64,000 nt of DNA from Populus alba (Eukaryota; Streptophyta; Magnoliopsida; Malpighiales; Salicaceae). Position numbers and translations under genes: made by a program. The stretch's first letter is position 1. The number at the start of each line of letters is the position of its first letter. The stretch covers positions 12,681,991 to 12,745,990 of the forward strand of contig NC_133302.1 of assembly GCF_005239225.2 (NCBI RefSeq), read 5' to 3'. Positions 1 to 12,649 of this stretch are shown piece by piece. The notes beneath the pieces are model-generated. The model saw only the letters and a list, made by a program, of their open reading frames with translations. It had not been told where the DNA came from and did no database searches.

Positions 1-184
1 TAATATGTTTTTTTAGATTTTTTTAACTTTTAACATTATTATATAAAATCATAAAAACACTAAAAATAAATTAATTTAATATTTTATCAAGCAAAAAAAA
101 ATAAAAAAACACTTTAAAATATGACAATTAAAACTTTCTAGCATGATAATCAATTCTCAACAAAAAAACAAGTGATCAAGATAT

Positions 185-385
185 AGAGCCCGTTTGTTTT
201 TTTATTTTAAAAATACTTTTAAAAAAAATTAAAATTTTATTTTTTTTAGCTTCAAAATAATTTTTATTTTTATATTATTTTGATATATTGATATTAAAAA
301 TAAAAAAAATATTATTTTAATATATTTTTAAAAAAAAATATTTTAAAAAATAATTATTCTCCTAATATTAAACAGAATCATGGGC
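185..385. repeat. AT-rich dispersed element, copy 1
   Basis: About 200 bp of A/T-dominated sequence opening with cccgtttgttttt and ending near aaacag. The core (gatatattgatattaaaaat, then aaaatatt runs) resembles stretches at 6265-6470, 22955-23105 and 43790-43960. This suggests a degenerate miniature element family; ends and target duplications cannot be fixed. Confidence 0.35.
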
Positions 386-1372
386 CTCCAAACAGGAAGA
401 GCTATGTTGTCATATCCTTCATAATCATGGTGCTAAATAACTCTACTTTAGGACATTTAAAACTTTGGAGGTGACACCGGAAACACAGAGGCACAAAAGG
501 TATTAGTATGTGGGTCCAAAATTATTATAACGTTTTGATTCCTTAATTCATTTTGCGCTGTAAAGTTGTATTCGGTTAAACAAATGATTTTTTTTTTTTT
601 TAAATTAAAGTGGTTGGAATTTCTGTTTTTAACATTAATCGCCTTCTCAATATCCTATTATCTGTCATTCATTTTTTTTCCAACGAATATAAAAATCTCT
701 CTTGGTTTTCAAAATTTCCTGATAATTAGATTAATCACTTGCTTAGTGAGCAGTTTAATTTATTGCAAGTGATTTATGAAATGTGATGGAGATTATAATT
801 AATTATTTTATTGTTTTGGTTCTAAAAGTCACAACATTTGTGTATTGAAACTAAACATGCCTTTACATCTAGTCTTGGGAGAAGCCATATATGCATGAAA
901 TTGTAGCTTCATTTACTTCAATAAAATGACATTGTTAAATATAAAAACCAACTTTAAAAGAAATTATGAATATTATATTGCTAAGTTAGGAACACCTAAA
1001 AATTTATAAGAAGAGATAATTTTATATATCAATTATATAATTCAAAAAAAAATACTCACAATAAGTTGAAAACGACACCATGTGAGTTATGAAAATGAAG
1101 GAGATACTTTTTATAAAATACTTTAAAGCATAGGGATGTCTTGTAAAAAATGGTGATATCTAATCCCTAAAAAGGAGATATAACCTAAAACTATGAATTA
1201 TATATGTCTATAATACTAATGCATATCAGTTTCTTGTATACAAATCAAGTATTAAGAATATTAATCCTAATATTATAATAGAATTAATAAAATTAATAAA
1301 TATTGTCATTGAACCTCGAGTATTTTATATATCAATACTGTTAGAAGAAAGAAGGAATTGCTAAATTTTTTT

Positions 1373-1410
1373 TTCTTGGATCTCTCTCTCTCTCTCTCTC
1401 TCATACATAT

Positions 1411-1449
<39 letters not shown>
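1373..1449. repeat. Compound (TC)n-(AT)n microsatellite
   Basis: A run of about 14 CT/TC units is followed after a few bases by about 20 AT units with one phase break. Confidence 0.9.
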
Positions 1450-1453
<4 letters not shown>

Positions 1454-2009
1454 TTCTATCTATCCGATATAAAGTTCTATTGCTCAAAAAAATTTCCTTT
1501 CTTTAAAGAATAGGAATATTTGATGAATGGTATTAAGAATCATTATTATTTTGATATAAGCAAAGGAATTTTCCACTCGCCCCCCCTCTTGTGTTGAAGA
1601 ATAAGAAAACAAATAGAAAAATATCCCCTAGAATATTTTGTTTCCCTCATTTAACCTTTTCTTTTCCGCTTAGTTATCTTATGCTTAGTATCAATATATA
1701 GTTAAATTTGATTCTATTAGAATAAAAAAAAAAACTATGAATATATTGTATCACAGCTAAATCTGTGAATAATGACATAATCACTTCACTCCAATTTAGT
1801 TTGTTTTTAAGAAAGCTTAAGAAATTTATCCACTTAAAAGAATGAATAAAAAAAGCTTAAAAAGTCATCATCAAATCGAATATAATGAAATTGAGAATAG
1901 AATGCATAAGGAAAAAAAAAAGAAAAAACAATTCAATTATGATTTTCTAACTTCTTAGAAAATGAGCCTTAAAGCTATTTTGAGATAATTTCTTGTCCTA
2001 AAGCTTGTT

Positions 2010-2310
2010 ATTGGAAGGAGATAGTTAATAGTATGATTAAGTCCATCATACAAAATCATATATAAGAACTAGTAGATCTTCCACCTAGAAATAAACTATT
2101 AAGTCATAAGTGGATCTTAAAAAAAAAAAAATGAAAGCCAATAGAACTATTGAAAAATACAAAATAAGACTTGTTGTCAAAGAATTAAAGAAACAAGAAG
2201 ATATGACCTATTAGGTCATAAATGGATCTCCAAAATGAAGATAAATGCTAATAGAACTATTAAAAAATATAAAACAAGATTTATTGTCAAAATATTCAAA
2301 CAACAACTTT
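2010..2310 (+). pseudogene. Ty1/copia reverse transcriptase fragment, tandemly duplicated
   Basis: Conceptual translation gives the start of a copia reverse transcriptase: a WKEIVNSM segment, then ELVDLPP, then HKWI...KMKANRTIEKYK.R. The HKWI-to-KYK.R part occurs twice, beginning near 2102 and 2214, so about 112 bp is duplicated in tandem and diverged. Stops interrupt the frame (for example in place of W before ELVDLPP). No LTRs were seen nearby. It is a dead remnant unrelated to the copia element at 25-33 kb except at family level. Confidence 0.65.
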
Positions 2311-3289
2311 TGTGTCCGTTCAAAGGTGCCTTCAATAATATTTTTAAACTACTCTAATTTTCATCTAAGTTGTTGCTTGGGTCACAAGTAGAAATGATTT
2401 TTTTTAAAAAAAGAATATTATTTATTTACATGTTAATATATATAGATATTATTCTTTTTATTCAAGATTTTCAACGTTGCATGATTCTCTATTGTTATTT
2501 AAATTTTTTGAGTTTTGTTAAACAAGTTTATTATTTTATCTTTTAAATTGAGTGTAAGTTGTGGTATTCTCGTCCACATTGTCTTATCAAGCACAATTCT
2601 CATCAATGTTAACAAGTGAGTATTATGCTTTTTACGTTTTTTTTTCTTGGGTCTAGATTCAAAATCACTTCATGTTTAGGATCGATTAATTTTTAATATA
2701 AAAATAAACACACTTCACAAGTTAAATAACTTGCACAAGAACTTGACTTTTTATCCTTCTTTTTTTAAGTATAACCAAGTCTTTACCACAGATACTTTTT
2801 ATCATTTACTTTTAAAACTATATAGCAATCTCCATGGCATGAAAAAAGGAGTGCTGAAACGGATGGAACACTTCAACTCAGAAATTAAACCTCCTCGTTA
2901 ATAACCTCATACCTAATATGGTTTTGGACAATCAATGATGCAAACACACCTGCAATCACCGTGCCCTTGCCAAAGGACATTTTCCCATAGGAATACCAGT
3001 GCCACAAACTCCCTAGCTTGCCAATCTGCCTTAGAAAACTACAGGTGCCAAAACCTCAAAAACAATGAGAAAACAATCTGCAACATTCCATTATTTCCAA
3101 GCTCCATATTACTATATATGGTCTTGCTCTCAAGCTTATGCAACGCTCTCATGTTGAGAAATTGACCAAACTACCTAAGATAAACAGTATTGCGAATACA
3201 CTGAATAATCAACTACTGATCTAACAGAAAGGAGTTGATAAAGATAGCAGATCTCAGTTTAGCAGAAAATCATCCAGTCACATGCCATA
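2311..3289. other. Intergenic and presumed 3' flank of the decarboxylase gene
   Basis: AT-rich sequence with no recognised gene. The part from about 2850 to 3289 is less AT-rich and probably contains the 3' UTR of the minus-strand decarboxylase gene. A 76-codon plus-strand frame at 2935-3165 has no recognised domain and overlaps that presumed UTR. Confidence 0.5.
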
Positions 3290-6034
3290 TTAGTATCTGA
3301 TTCCTTTAGCAACCTCGAAAAAGTGCGCAACATTCTCCTCAGGTGTGCCGACTACAATTCCATGACCAAGATTAAGTATATGTTTTCCTTTACCGGCTTT
3401 CTTGACAACATCATTTATCCGATTAGTTATGAATTCCTTTGACCCAAATAGAACACCAGGATCTACATTCCCCTGAACAGCTACATCAGGTCCCAATCGC
3501 TTCCTACCTTCAGCCATATCAACTGACCAATCCAAGCTTACAACATCTACACCTGTCAAAGCTAGCCGCTCAAGCAAGCCTCCAGATCCACTAGCATAAA
3601 GGATTAGCGGGAGATTTGGATGGGATTGTTTTACAGTATCCACGATCTGTTTCAAGTATGGAAGACTGAACTCCTCAAAATCCACAGGGCTAAGCTCTGT
3701 GGCCCATGAGTCAAAGATTTGAACAGTTTGAGCTCCACTGTCAGCTTGATATTGAATGTATTTTGCCATAGAGGTCGCAAATTTCTGAAGTAATGCGTGG
3801 AGAACCTGGGAATGGAAAAAATGGTGAATTGAATTTTATTTTCATTGTATTCACCATGAGAAGGATTGGCAGCTGCATGTCTTACATCCAGAAAACTATA
3901 GAAATGAGAGATTAGGATAAGTTAGTTACCTTGGGCTGGGAGAAAGCTAATCTCTTTATTTTAGTAAAGTGTTTTGATGAACCACCTTCCACTACATATG
4001 AAGCCAGGGTGAAAGGAGCCCCTACGAAGCCCAGCACTGCAGCTTTGTTTTCTACCTAGAAAGGGGAAGATACTGTTTGACTGAGGTAAAACGATATAAA
4101 TTTAGAATTTCAGATGAGGATTGTATCCATATGCATGCATATGCATGTTCAAAGCAGGATAAAATGTCTCAGCTACTTCATGAAATCTAGCTCAAAACAG
4201 GAAACACTTGATTCAGAGTGTTCTGATTGGCCATGCACATGTGGTTTCTGAGGCTCTTAGTTTAAAGAAATCCATTGGTTTATTTAACACTGATCATGGT
4301 AAATGTTCCTCTTCAAATTAGGAATTGAAAATGTGCTAATCTTTCACTATTTGTTTTATAAGATATCAGCATTGCACTAGCTTTTATTATAAGTGTTTTG
4401 CACATGGTAGGAATCACAAATGGAAATACCATCACCTTGATCCAATTCAAGTTCTGAAGCAGATGGGTTATAGATGTTCAAATGCAAAAACCTTCATAAA
4501 TAAAGGATAACTTACCAAGCGGTCCATTACTGGTAGTAGAGGCTTTATATAAACAGATAATTGAAGAAAATGCACACAATCAAGGCTTGCTTGCAATATC
4601 AAAAACTAAAACGCTCCATACACAAAATTCAACCTCTTTTCTCAGGATTGTCAATGCTTCCCCGACATATGGAACTGATTCCTCAGGAACAAATTCCCTA
4701 ACTTGATCAACATCATCAGCTGTGCGCAAAGGATTGAATATAACAGGACCCTTGCCTTTCACAATGTCAAAAGGGATATTCATCCCAGAAAGTGGAGTAA
4801 GAATGTCAGAGAATAAAATGACCTGTGCCAACAATCAATAACAAAATCAGAGAAGAGAAAGCAAAGAATATGACTCGAAAGGAGACACAGATATAAAACT
4901 ATTATGTCCTTTGTTTTATTTATGAATATAGAACTCTGTTTGAAAGCACCAAATTAATCGATAATAGTGATTATTGAGATACAGAAGACACCATGCAAGC
5001 TTCTGCATAAAACAGAAGTTCATGAGCAATTAGCATTTTCTGCATAAAACAGAAGCTTCTAAAAGTTATCTTACTCCATCAGGCCTGAAAACTTTCCATG
5101 GCTGTAGAGAAATTTCCACTACAAGATCAACATTTTCTGATCTTTCACGAAATGAAGGATGCTTCTCACAGATGATTTGGTAACTCTGTCACAAAAAACA
5201 GTCTGTCAATGAGAACCATGATAAATAAAACATAAGCATAGCTATTCATGGCAGCTACCTTGGATGTAAAGGGTATGAAAATTTCATCTAGAAGAATTGC
5301 ATGATCAGTATTGGTAAGCTGACATATTCATAGCCAGGCAGAGAAGTTTAAGGAAAAAAAAAAGAGAGGAAACGATGGCTACTAGAAATTTGAACCATTT
5401 TTAAAGCTCACATGTGCATAGCTTGTAAACCAGTTCCTGGATTAGACAACCAAATTATCCTCATTTTGAGGGGAAAATGATGGGCCAGTTAACAAAAGCT
5501 AGAAAATAAAATGACGTTTGAACGGCAGAATATACTGAAGTTAGGGTTTTGGTGCCATCTATTGTTAAAGTCACAAAAGGGAAAGTCAAATTTAGTCCTC
5601 AAAAAGTATGGAACACCAAAAAAAGAACAGTATGGAAAAATGAAGCTTCATAGACCTGCCTTCATGTACCTCCCTGCTTGCCTCATAAGCCAAACGGGAG
5701 GTCTTTCAACATCTTCTCCTCTAACGGCATTAAGTAAAAGGGGCTCGGCAACAGAGGATGCTTTAGGTTCGGCCACAGTTCCTGAAAGAGATTTCTTTTT
5801 AGCATAGAAATTCAGATCAAAACAAAACCCACTTAATTTTAAAGAATTTCATTTTCCATTTTGAGATTGAATTGAATATAAAGTCCATAGGTTAAGAAGA
5901 AAGAGAGGAGATTACTTACCTTGAAGGGAAGAGTGGATGATTGGGGTGTACTTGTTGTAGTTGAGAGACTTTCTTGGAGATGTAAAAGGAGAGATTGAGG
6001 AAATGGAGGAAGTAAAGCTGCAAATGGAAGACAT
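3290..6034 (-). CDS. HEME2: Uroporphyrinogen decarboxylase, chloroplastic
   Basis: Decarboxylates the four acetate side chains of uroporphyrinogen III to give coproporphyrinogen III in plastid tetrapyrrole (heme/chlorophyll) synthesis. Six exons on the minus strand: 6034-5920, 5781-5660, 5185-5075, 4822-4634, 4055-3930 and 3805-3290, with consistent phases, giving 392 aa, the usual plant length. The first ~40 residues are Ser/Thr-rich with few acids, as in a transit peptide. The family signatures are visible: [14 protein letters not shown] (65-78) and [16 protein letters not shown] (188-203). Expected active-site residues are present: Arg72/Arg76, Asp122 in FSDILTP, Tyr199 and His369 in LGHG. 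The intron after exon 2 appears to use a GC donor. The choice of HEME2 over HEME1 rests on the WEB-family gene on the same strand 40 kb away, which I recall as the Arabidopsis HEME2 neighbour; the enzyme identity is secure, the paralogue less so. Confidence 0.95.
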
Positions 6035-6264
6035 TGTCGTTGGAATCAAAGCTCAAAGTTTAGGTTTTTGTTGAAAACCTCTTCGCATTTCTTTATAAAA
6101 TCTAGACTTGTTCTCTCTTTCTCATTCCTGCCTGCCTTGAAGTGTTGAGAGTGGATTTTATTGTAGATAGACAGATAGAGAGGTAGATAAGGGGCCTGCA
6201 AATGGGCAACTGCTGCTTCTTTCTTTTCTTTTTTTCCAACACCTCATGTTCTCGGCCCGCCTCA

Positions 6265-6470
6265 TAGGTTGTGTTTATTTGTGTGTTCAAAAAGTTTTTA
6301 TTTTTATTTTTAAATTATTTTTTTAGATATTTTTAAATTATTTTATTATGTTAAAATTAAAAAATAAATTTTAAAAAATAAAAAATAAAAAAATATTTTT
6401 TAAAATATTTTTAAATAAAAATATTTTAAAAAACAATCTTTATTACAATTCCAAACATTACAATCCCTTT
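6265..6470. repeat. AT-rich dispersed element, copy 2, upstream of decarboxylase
   Basis: About 200 bp from gtgtttatttgtg to ccaaacatt, almost only A and T inside, resembling the stretch at 185-385. It lies about 230 bp upstream of the decarboxylase start codon. Confidence 0.35.
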
Positions 6471-6662
6471 AATTTATTTAAAATAATTAATTAGCTATTC
6501 TATAGTGTCTTTATCTATCTATGTAGATATTTTTTTCATTAACTTTTTGCTCTAAAAACACTCTTTTTATAATTTTTTTTATTATTATTTTACTCAATTC
6601 TTTTTTTATTTTATTTTTAAATAATAAATAAATAAATAAATTATAATATTCATATTCTTTGG

Positions 6663-6663
<1 letters not shown>

Positions 6664-6709
<46 letters not shown>
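6664..6709. repeat. (TA)23 microsatellite
   Basis: An uninterrupted TA dinucleotide run of 46 bp. Confidence 0.95.
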
Positions 6710-6712
<3 letters not shown>

Positions 6713-8089
6713 AAACCAAGAGCAATGAAGACAAAGTCCTAAGATATTGTTTCGTTAGGAAAAAAAAATGAAAGGTTCAAATAGAAATGGGGATTGAAAT
6801 AAAACAATTAAGGAATCGAAATAATATTATAATTGTAATATTGTATTTAGAATAATAATAAGAAACTAGAAAGAAATTTATATTGTTTTTGTTTTAAAAT
6901 GAATAATAATTATTAAAATAATAATTTTATTAATAATGATGGTAGTATAACTAATAAAGTTAATTGTGGTGGTGATAGAAAAAAGAAGGAATGAATGATG
7001 ATATTAATAACAATAATGTATTTTAAAAAAATTAATGCCATAAGCATCTAAGTTTTCAAAGAGAATTAACAACTTGGAGTAAAAATATTAATATTTTTGC
7101 AATTAGATTTAATTAGAGTTTAAAATATTTATACTTTTCAATTTATTATATGAAATTTTTATAATTAAATAAATCATTTAACCTTTAATAGTCTAATAAG
7201 TGTAAATACCTTGTAACTATGCATAATAAATCGATCTATTATTAATTATAAAAATATTAATAATAGAAGACTTTGATTGTTACATGACTATGATAGTATT
7301 TTGTGTGTTGTCATTTCAACAAGTTAATTTATATTTTACATTTCAGCAATTTAATATTTAATAAAATGATTTTAAGAATGCAGGTCAAATAAGTTATCAT
7401 GATAGTAATTTTGATTAATTTCACATAAAAAAATTGAATTTTAAAATCATTAGTACTAAAATTATGTGCAAATTCAATGAAAACAAACAAAAATGATGAA
7501 AATAACAAATAATCTAAATTAGGTTGATGCAGACATAAGCTAATAGGATAATAATAATATAAAAAACATAATAATTTTAATGAGTAAAAAAGGTTGCAAT
7601 GTGGACTCAAATTCATAATTTTAATTTTTGAAATTTAAATATATGGTGGCTGCAACTTTAAAAAGTTTATAAAACCTTCAAATAAACTAAAAATATTGAA
7701 CTATGCTAGAAAACAACCTAGAGTCCAAAAACATTAAGAAAATTAAAATCAAAATCCAAAATAAAAATAATAAATCTAAAAAATCCTAAGAAAATAACAA
7801 AATTGACCCAAAAAGCAATTTATGGACCTGGAAGATCCAATGATCCAATAAGCAACATAATGCTCCCACAGCAGAATCGCCTATAGAATCACCTGGAAAA
7901 AAATTTGAGCCCGGTTAAATAGTCGGATCTCCTGTTATCTTAATTTTAAGAAGCTAGCCTAACCTAGTGTAATCAGACCTCCTCTTGAGTCTTGATCTGT
8001 CCCATTAATCCGTAGACCATCAATAATAATGCACATGAATCACCAATGATAAATCTCCTAAACCTTTTTAGGAGAGAGAGGAATTGCGA

Positions 8090-8420
8090 TGTCTTTGAGT
8101 GATAGCTCTTTTCTTTTATGTTTTTCATGTGTTTTGTATTTTTGTTTACCATACTTCAAATAAAAGGCATAATACTCTATTTATAGGAAAACTTGAAAAC
8201 TCTATGAATGATAAAATATCAACTTATCTCCTAAATAATATTACATATATTATTTTAGGATAATTTTAGAAATTTATTCAATCAAGTCCCTACTTAACTT
8301 TTCTAGGTCTAAAATTATAGTTCCCTATATAAATCACATTCTAGCCCTCAAATTCTAAAATTTATTTACAATAAAGTTAAACTTGGCCTTACTTTTTTAA
8401 AACACCAAAAAATTCATTTT
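8090..8420 (+). repeat. Dispersed repeat, LTR-like, copy 1
   Basis: The stretch containing ctctatttatagg (TATA-like), ttccctatataaat and ctaaaatttatttacaat matches, diverged but collinear and in the same orientation, the stretch at 61690-62010. The TATA-like motif suggests an LTR or LTR fragment, but no termini, primer site or coding region could be assigned. Confidence 0.45.
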
Positions 8421-9290
8421 GTTTTATTTAAATATATGAGATTATAAACGTATATATGTATCCCTGATATTGTGTAAAAAATATTTTCTTTTATTTATAT
8501 GTTTTGACATTAAAATAATTATTTTTAACCTGATAAGATAATGACCCCATTATCAAGAAGGAATTTTCTTAACCTTAGATAGACCAATTATTAGAAAACA
8601 CAACAAATACATTAGTTTATATCAGGTGAACAAACAATGCAGTTTATCCTAAGTAAGGTGTATTAGGAGTGATACGTCTTTTTTATACACAACTAGTCCT
8701 CTTATCTAGACTCAGAGAAAATTAAAGTTTCTAGTCACCAAAATACTAAGTGACAACTCCATCTTTTTTTACTGATAAGAAAAAATAATTTATTATTTTT
8801 TCCACCCATCACCAAGAATATCCCGACTCAAGAGGACGATCGTCACAACGCCACACACGTGGGACATTGTTCTTTGAATTTTCTTAACACGTTGTAATGA
8901 ATGAATTACTCTTAAAACAAAAAAAAAATTAGTATACTCCAAAGGCCTTCTCGACTTTTCCTTTTCATATGCACAATAAAAATACTAAATTACCCTTGGT
9001 ATAAGAATTTGTTTAGCTTTGCTTCAAGGATATTTTTGCAAATTTACTTGTTTTTTTTTTTGTTATATTTATGGTTAGTTAGGGGCATTTTCAACTTTTA
9101 ACAAAAATATGATATTCTTAAAAGGCAAAGCTGTCAAACACGTTGCATTCACGCGACAGTGCATCTTCCTCGTCGATGCCATTTGACTGGCACGTGCCAT
9201 ATTTTATGATGGTCATCCCCCACCTTCCATGACATTCAAAAGGTACAACCGTCCTCTTCACGATCATATGGAGTGTGTGGTCGTTAAAGT
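8421..9290. other. Intergenic, nothing recognised
   Basis: Mixed sequence, with a G+C-richer patch around 8800-8880 and 9130-9290 containing cacgtg and acgtgcc boxes. No coding frame or RNA gene was identified. The patch could be an old gene or regulatory fragment. Confidence 0.4.
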
Positions 9291-10500
9291 TGTGGTTGGC
9301 CTTTGGTTGACCTTTTTCTTCTTCTTCTCCCTCTTTTCTTTGTCTTTGTTTTGCAAAACTTGAATTTTATCCTTTGACTTTATTTTTTCTTTCAAGTTGG
9401 CTCTTATTCTTTGAATTGCTAATTGTTTTATTTTATTTTGAACCCTTTCATTTTCAATCGTGTCCCTTATATTTGATTCAATTCTATTTCTTTGAATTTG
9501 GTACTCATTATTTTGATTTCATTTTACTTTATCCTCAATCCTTTTTTGGCTGAATTTTTCTTTTAATTTCATCTCTCAATATTTTATTTAATTTAATTTT
9601 TGTTTCAATTTTTACCCTCATCTTTTTTATTTCTATTTGTTTTGTTTTTCCTCATTTTACTATTTGACTTTGTTTCAATTTAATTTCTAAACAATTTGTT
9701 TCGTTTTTATATTGAATTTGATTTTTATTCTTTTGAATTCTATTTGTTTTGCCACTTTTTTTTTCAATTTTATCCCTCAATTTTTTTCTATATTAGGGAT
9801 TTGGTTTTATGATTTTTTTCATGTTTGCCTTCTATAGACTAATCTCAATCTCATATACCAAATAACAAATTTTAAACATTAACCTAAGTTGACGCCGGTT
9901 TTTATTATTATTATTATTATTCCATCATCCATAATTGTGTTGTTTGTGGATTGAGCTTCATTAGTTTTTTTAGTTTTTTTTTTATGTGATTATTAAGATT
10001 TCATGTCCAAGATTACATGTTTGACGAGTTAACTCAGATTAACTCAAGTTTTTATTTTTTTCATTGCTTTTTTTCGCATTAAAGTTTTTTTTTTAAATTT
10101 TCACCCTTTAACACAAATAAAATAAAAGAGTCTTGGCCCGCAAAACAAACCTCTTTTTTAATGGGCCATGCATGCAGTCCTACCCGAAAGCTTGCGTAGC
10201 ATGTTTTGCTTTGATTTTTTTTCTTTTTTTCCCCCTACAATTTTATCCTTCCATGTTTAGCTTGCTTATAATTTAATTGGGTCATTTTCCTTTTTCAAAA
10301 AAAACTTTTCTTTTCATTATTGTCATCACTTTATAATTAAGTTTTCGTCTCTTTATTATTGTTATTTTTTTTTATCATCTTATTAAAATTAATGTAATTT
10401 ATTTGATTCAATCAGGTTTATAACCTATTTTTTTTTTTTTTTTTATGACACGCTTGTGTTGAATGATCATCATGTTTTTAAACTAAAAAAAAAATTATTT
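9291..10500. repeat. T-rich degenerate repeat region
   Basis: A long pyrimidine-rich stretch in which phrases such as tcaattttatccctc, tttgaattctatttg and ttgacgagttaactcag recur in degraded form. It is similar in texture and some phrases to 53580-55600. No coding potential. Confidence 0.4.
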
Positions 10501-12149
10501 AACTCATAGTAGAGCACAATCTCATATGATGCAATCTCATGTTATTAAGTAATCAAATATAAATGAAAATATTAAAAGACATTCAAAAGATAAAAACCCA
10601 CTCACTTTCCTTTTCCATGTCACGTTCATTCTCACTCCTCCCCCCTCTCTCTACTATCATTTTTCTATTATCTTTTCCTTTCTGACCTGCCAACAAAGAA
10701 AATAAGATGATGAAATTAAACAGTGTAACTATTATTATTTACATAAGGGAAAGCTCATTCAATTGAACAAAGAAAAGCAAAATTTGATTATGAAATATGT
10801 TATGGTTTACATATGAAGAAAACTTCTCAATAACCAACTTAACATGACAAAGATATAGAGTGAACAGAGATAGAGAGAGAGTAGGTTGTGAGAGAGATTA
10901 AGAGAGAAGAGATCAGATATAGAGAGAGGGTGATAACCGCGAGAGTTTAGTACATAAGATGGCCAATGACTCAAGGATATATAAGTAATTTTAGTATTAT
11001 GAGGTCATGTCTAGATTATTTGGGATAACATATATGTTTATTTTCAAGTGCTTATATGGTAGTAGGGATAACAATGATGAGCAAAACCGATGACTAACCA
11101 CTCATAATTAGCTAAATGTTTATGTTTTCTTATTAAAAAATGGTTATAATTCAATTGTACTTAATAACCAAATGATTGAGTTTAGTTACTTTTATGGTTC
11201 TCATGATAGTTAAATTGATAACCAAATTGATACCGATATAATGGTTATCATATAAAATTAAAATATTATTTTTCAGTCCAATTACAATTTAATCATCAAT
11301 TTAACTATCATGAGAACCTGTTAAATATTGAAAAATAACCATTATGTTATTAATTATAAATAATTGTAATAAGACATACCTTTCAAAATGTATATCGGAT
11401 CTAGTTAAAAAATTTTAAGAAGATATTAGATATGTGTAAATATATTGTGATAAGCTTACAAGTCAATCGAAGTTTGGTAACATATTATTCAAATTAGAAG
11501 AATTTATTGTTACTGTGTTGGTAGATTCATCATAAAGTGTTCTTTCTTAGCTATTTTTAGCCTAATCAATCCAGACTTGTAATGGGTTAGTTTTTTATAG
11601 CAATGAAAGATTAAATGAGACTTATTTAGGCTCTAAAATTTTGCATGAGATTGGGCTATAAGGATTTATAATGTAGATTGGATTTATTGAATAATTGGAG
11701 TCCTCTCTTTCTTAGGATACATGGCAGTTAGGGACTCTATAAATACTTTATTTTTAGTTGTCTTTTATTTATTTTAGATCTTTATAAGTTATGGCAGATT
11801 AGAGAGAATCTTTAACATTTAGTTTTTCATTCTTAATTTACATCTTTGGGCTTGATTAATTAGCTAAAGTCTAAGGCTTGTTTGAGCTTAATTATTAATT
11901 AGATTTCAGCTATGGGTCAATGCTTGTTTGGGTCCATACTTTTGAGTTTATTATTATAGGTTTTAGGTCAATTTAACCCATAAGAGTAGATCCATTAGGG
12001 TTTTTATTTTCAAAAGTATAAATACTCTTTGTAAGGATAAATTATTCAAAATTGATAATACTATTTATGCTGAATTTATTCAACTTGTGTGAGAGAGATT
12101 CTCTTATTCTTTAGTTCTCTAATGAACTAAATTGACTTATTTAAGATTA
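10501..12149. other. Intergenic with an inverted repeat
   Basis: No gene recognised. Contains GA-rich simple sequence near 10870-10930, an inverted repeat at 11196-11318 and AT-rich DNA. Confidence 0.45.
11196..11318. repeat. 24-bp perfect inverted repeat (hairpin)
   Basis: The arm at 11196-11219 begins ggttctcatgatag and is perfectly complementary to 11295-11318, leaving a 75-bp AT-rich loop. Weaker complementarity seems to extend outward (aatggttat versus ataaccatt). Probably the centre of an old foldback or MITE. Confidence 0.7.
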
Positions 12150-12350
12150 ACTGGCTTTGTGATATCTTCCTCATACTTCTCGTTCATGAATTGGTATTCA
12201 TAGGGTGGGGGTTCTTATTCCAATAGTGATGGTGTCTTAGGATATGTTTACATTATGTCACACTCCAATCAGACATGTTTCGGCTTTTCGGGATTCATTA
12301 TCAATGTTGTTGTGAATTGCGTGACCACTTGATCTCGAGATTCGCATCAA
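12150..12350 (+). repeat. Fragment related to the 3' end of the 34-37 kb LTR family
   Basis: The order cctcatacttctcgttc, gggtgggggt, ccaatagtg.tggtg, tgtcacactc, ttcgggattca, gcgtgaccac and gattcgcatca parallels 37060-37250, the end of the young element's LTR. It is a diverged relative in the same orientation ending in tca. The preceding DNA from about 11515 may be the rest of that LTR, but no start or duplication could be fixed. Confidence 0.55.
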
Positions 12351-12649
12351 AGTCTTTATTAGATAAACAACATCATTCAAAAAAACCTTTTTTTTTTCGT
12401 ATATAATTTTTTATTTATTTTATGAAATTTTCATTTCACAATTAAGAAGTTTTTATGTTGTAAAACATGTTAGCAATGCCTGCATATTTTTTCTTGCATT
12501 AAACAAAAATATGATTTGACCCCCAATAAAACATGAGTCAATTGGCTAGTCTTATGACCTAAAAGATCTAGGTGTTTATTTTAGCTTTGCTATTATACAC
12601 CAAAACACAAAGCCATTTTGTGGTTGATATGTTCTCTTACAGTGCAATC

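Larger units (their letters stand above)
1..2005. other. Intergenic, AT-rich, no gene recognised
   Basis: No open frame with coding character or recognisable domain. It holds an AT-rich dispersed element near 185-385, a microsatellite at 1373-1449 and many A/T runs. A 68-codon frame at 566-772 is low-complexity and hydrophobic and is not considered a gene. Confidence 0.6.
6035..8089. other. Intergenic: decarboxylase upstream region, then AT-rich DNA
   Basis: 6035-6260 is the likely promoter/5' UTR of the minus-strand decarboxylase gene. It is followed by an AT-rich element (6265-6470), an AT microsatellite (6664-6709) and AT-rich DNA without recognisable coding sequence. A 95-codon minus-strand frame at 7329-7616 is hydrophobic low-complexity and not supported as a gene. 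Confidence 0.5.
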
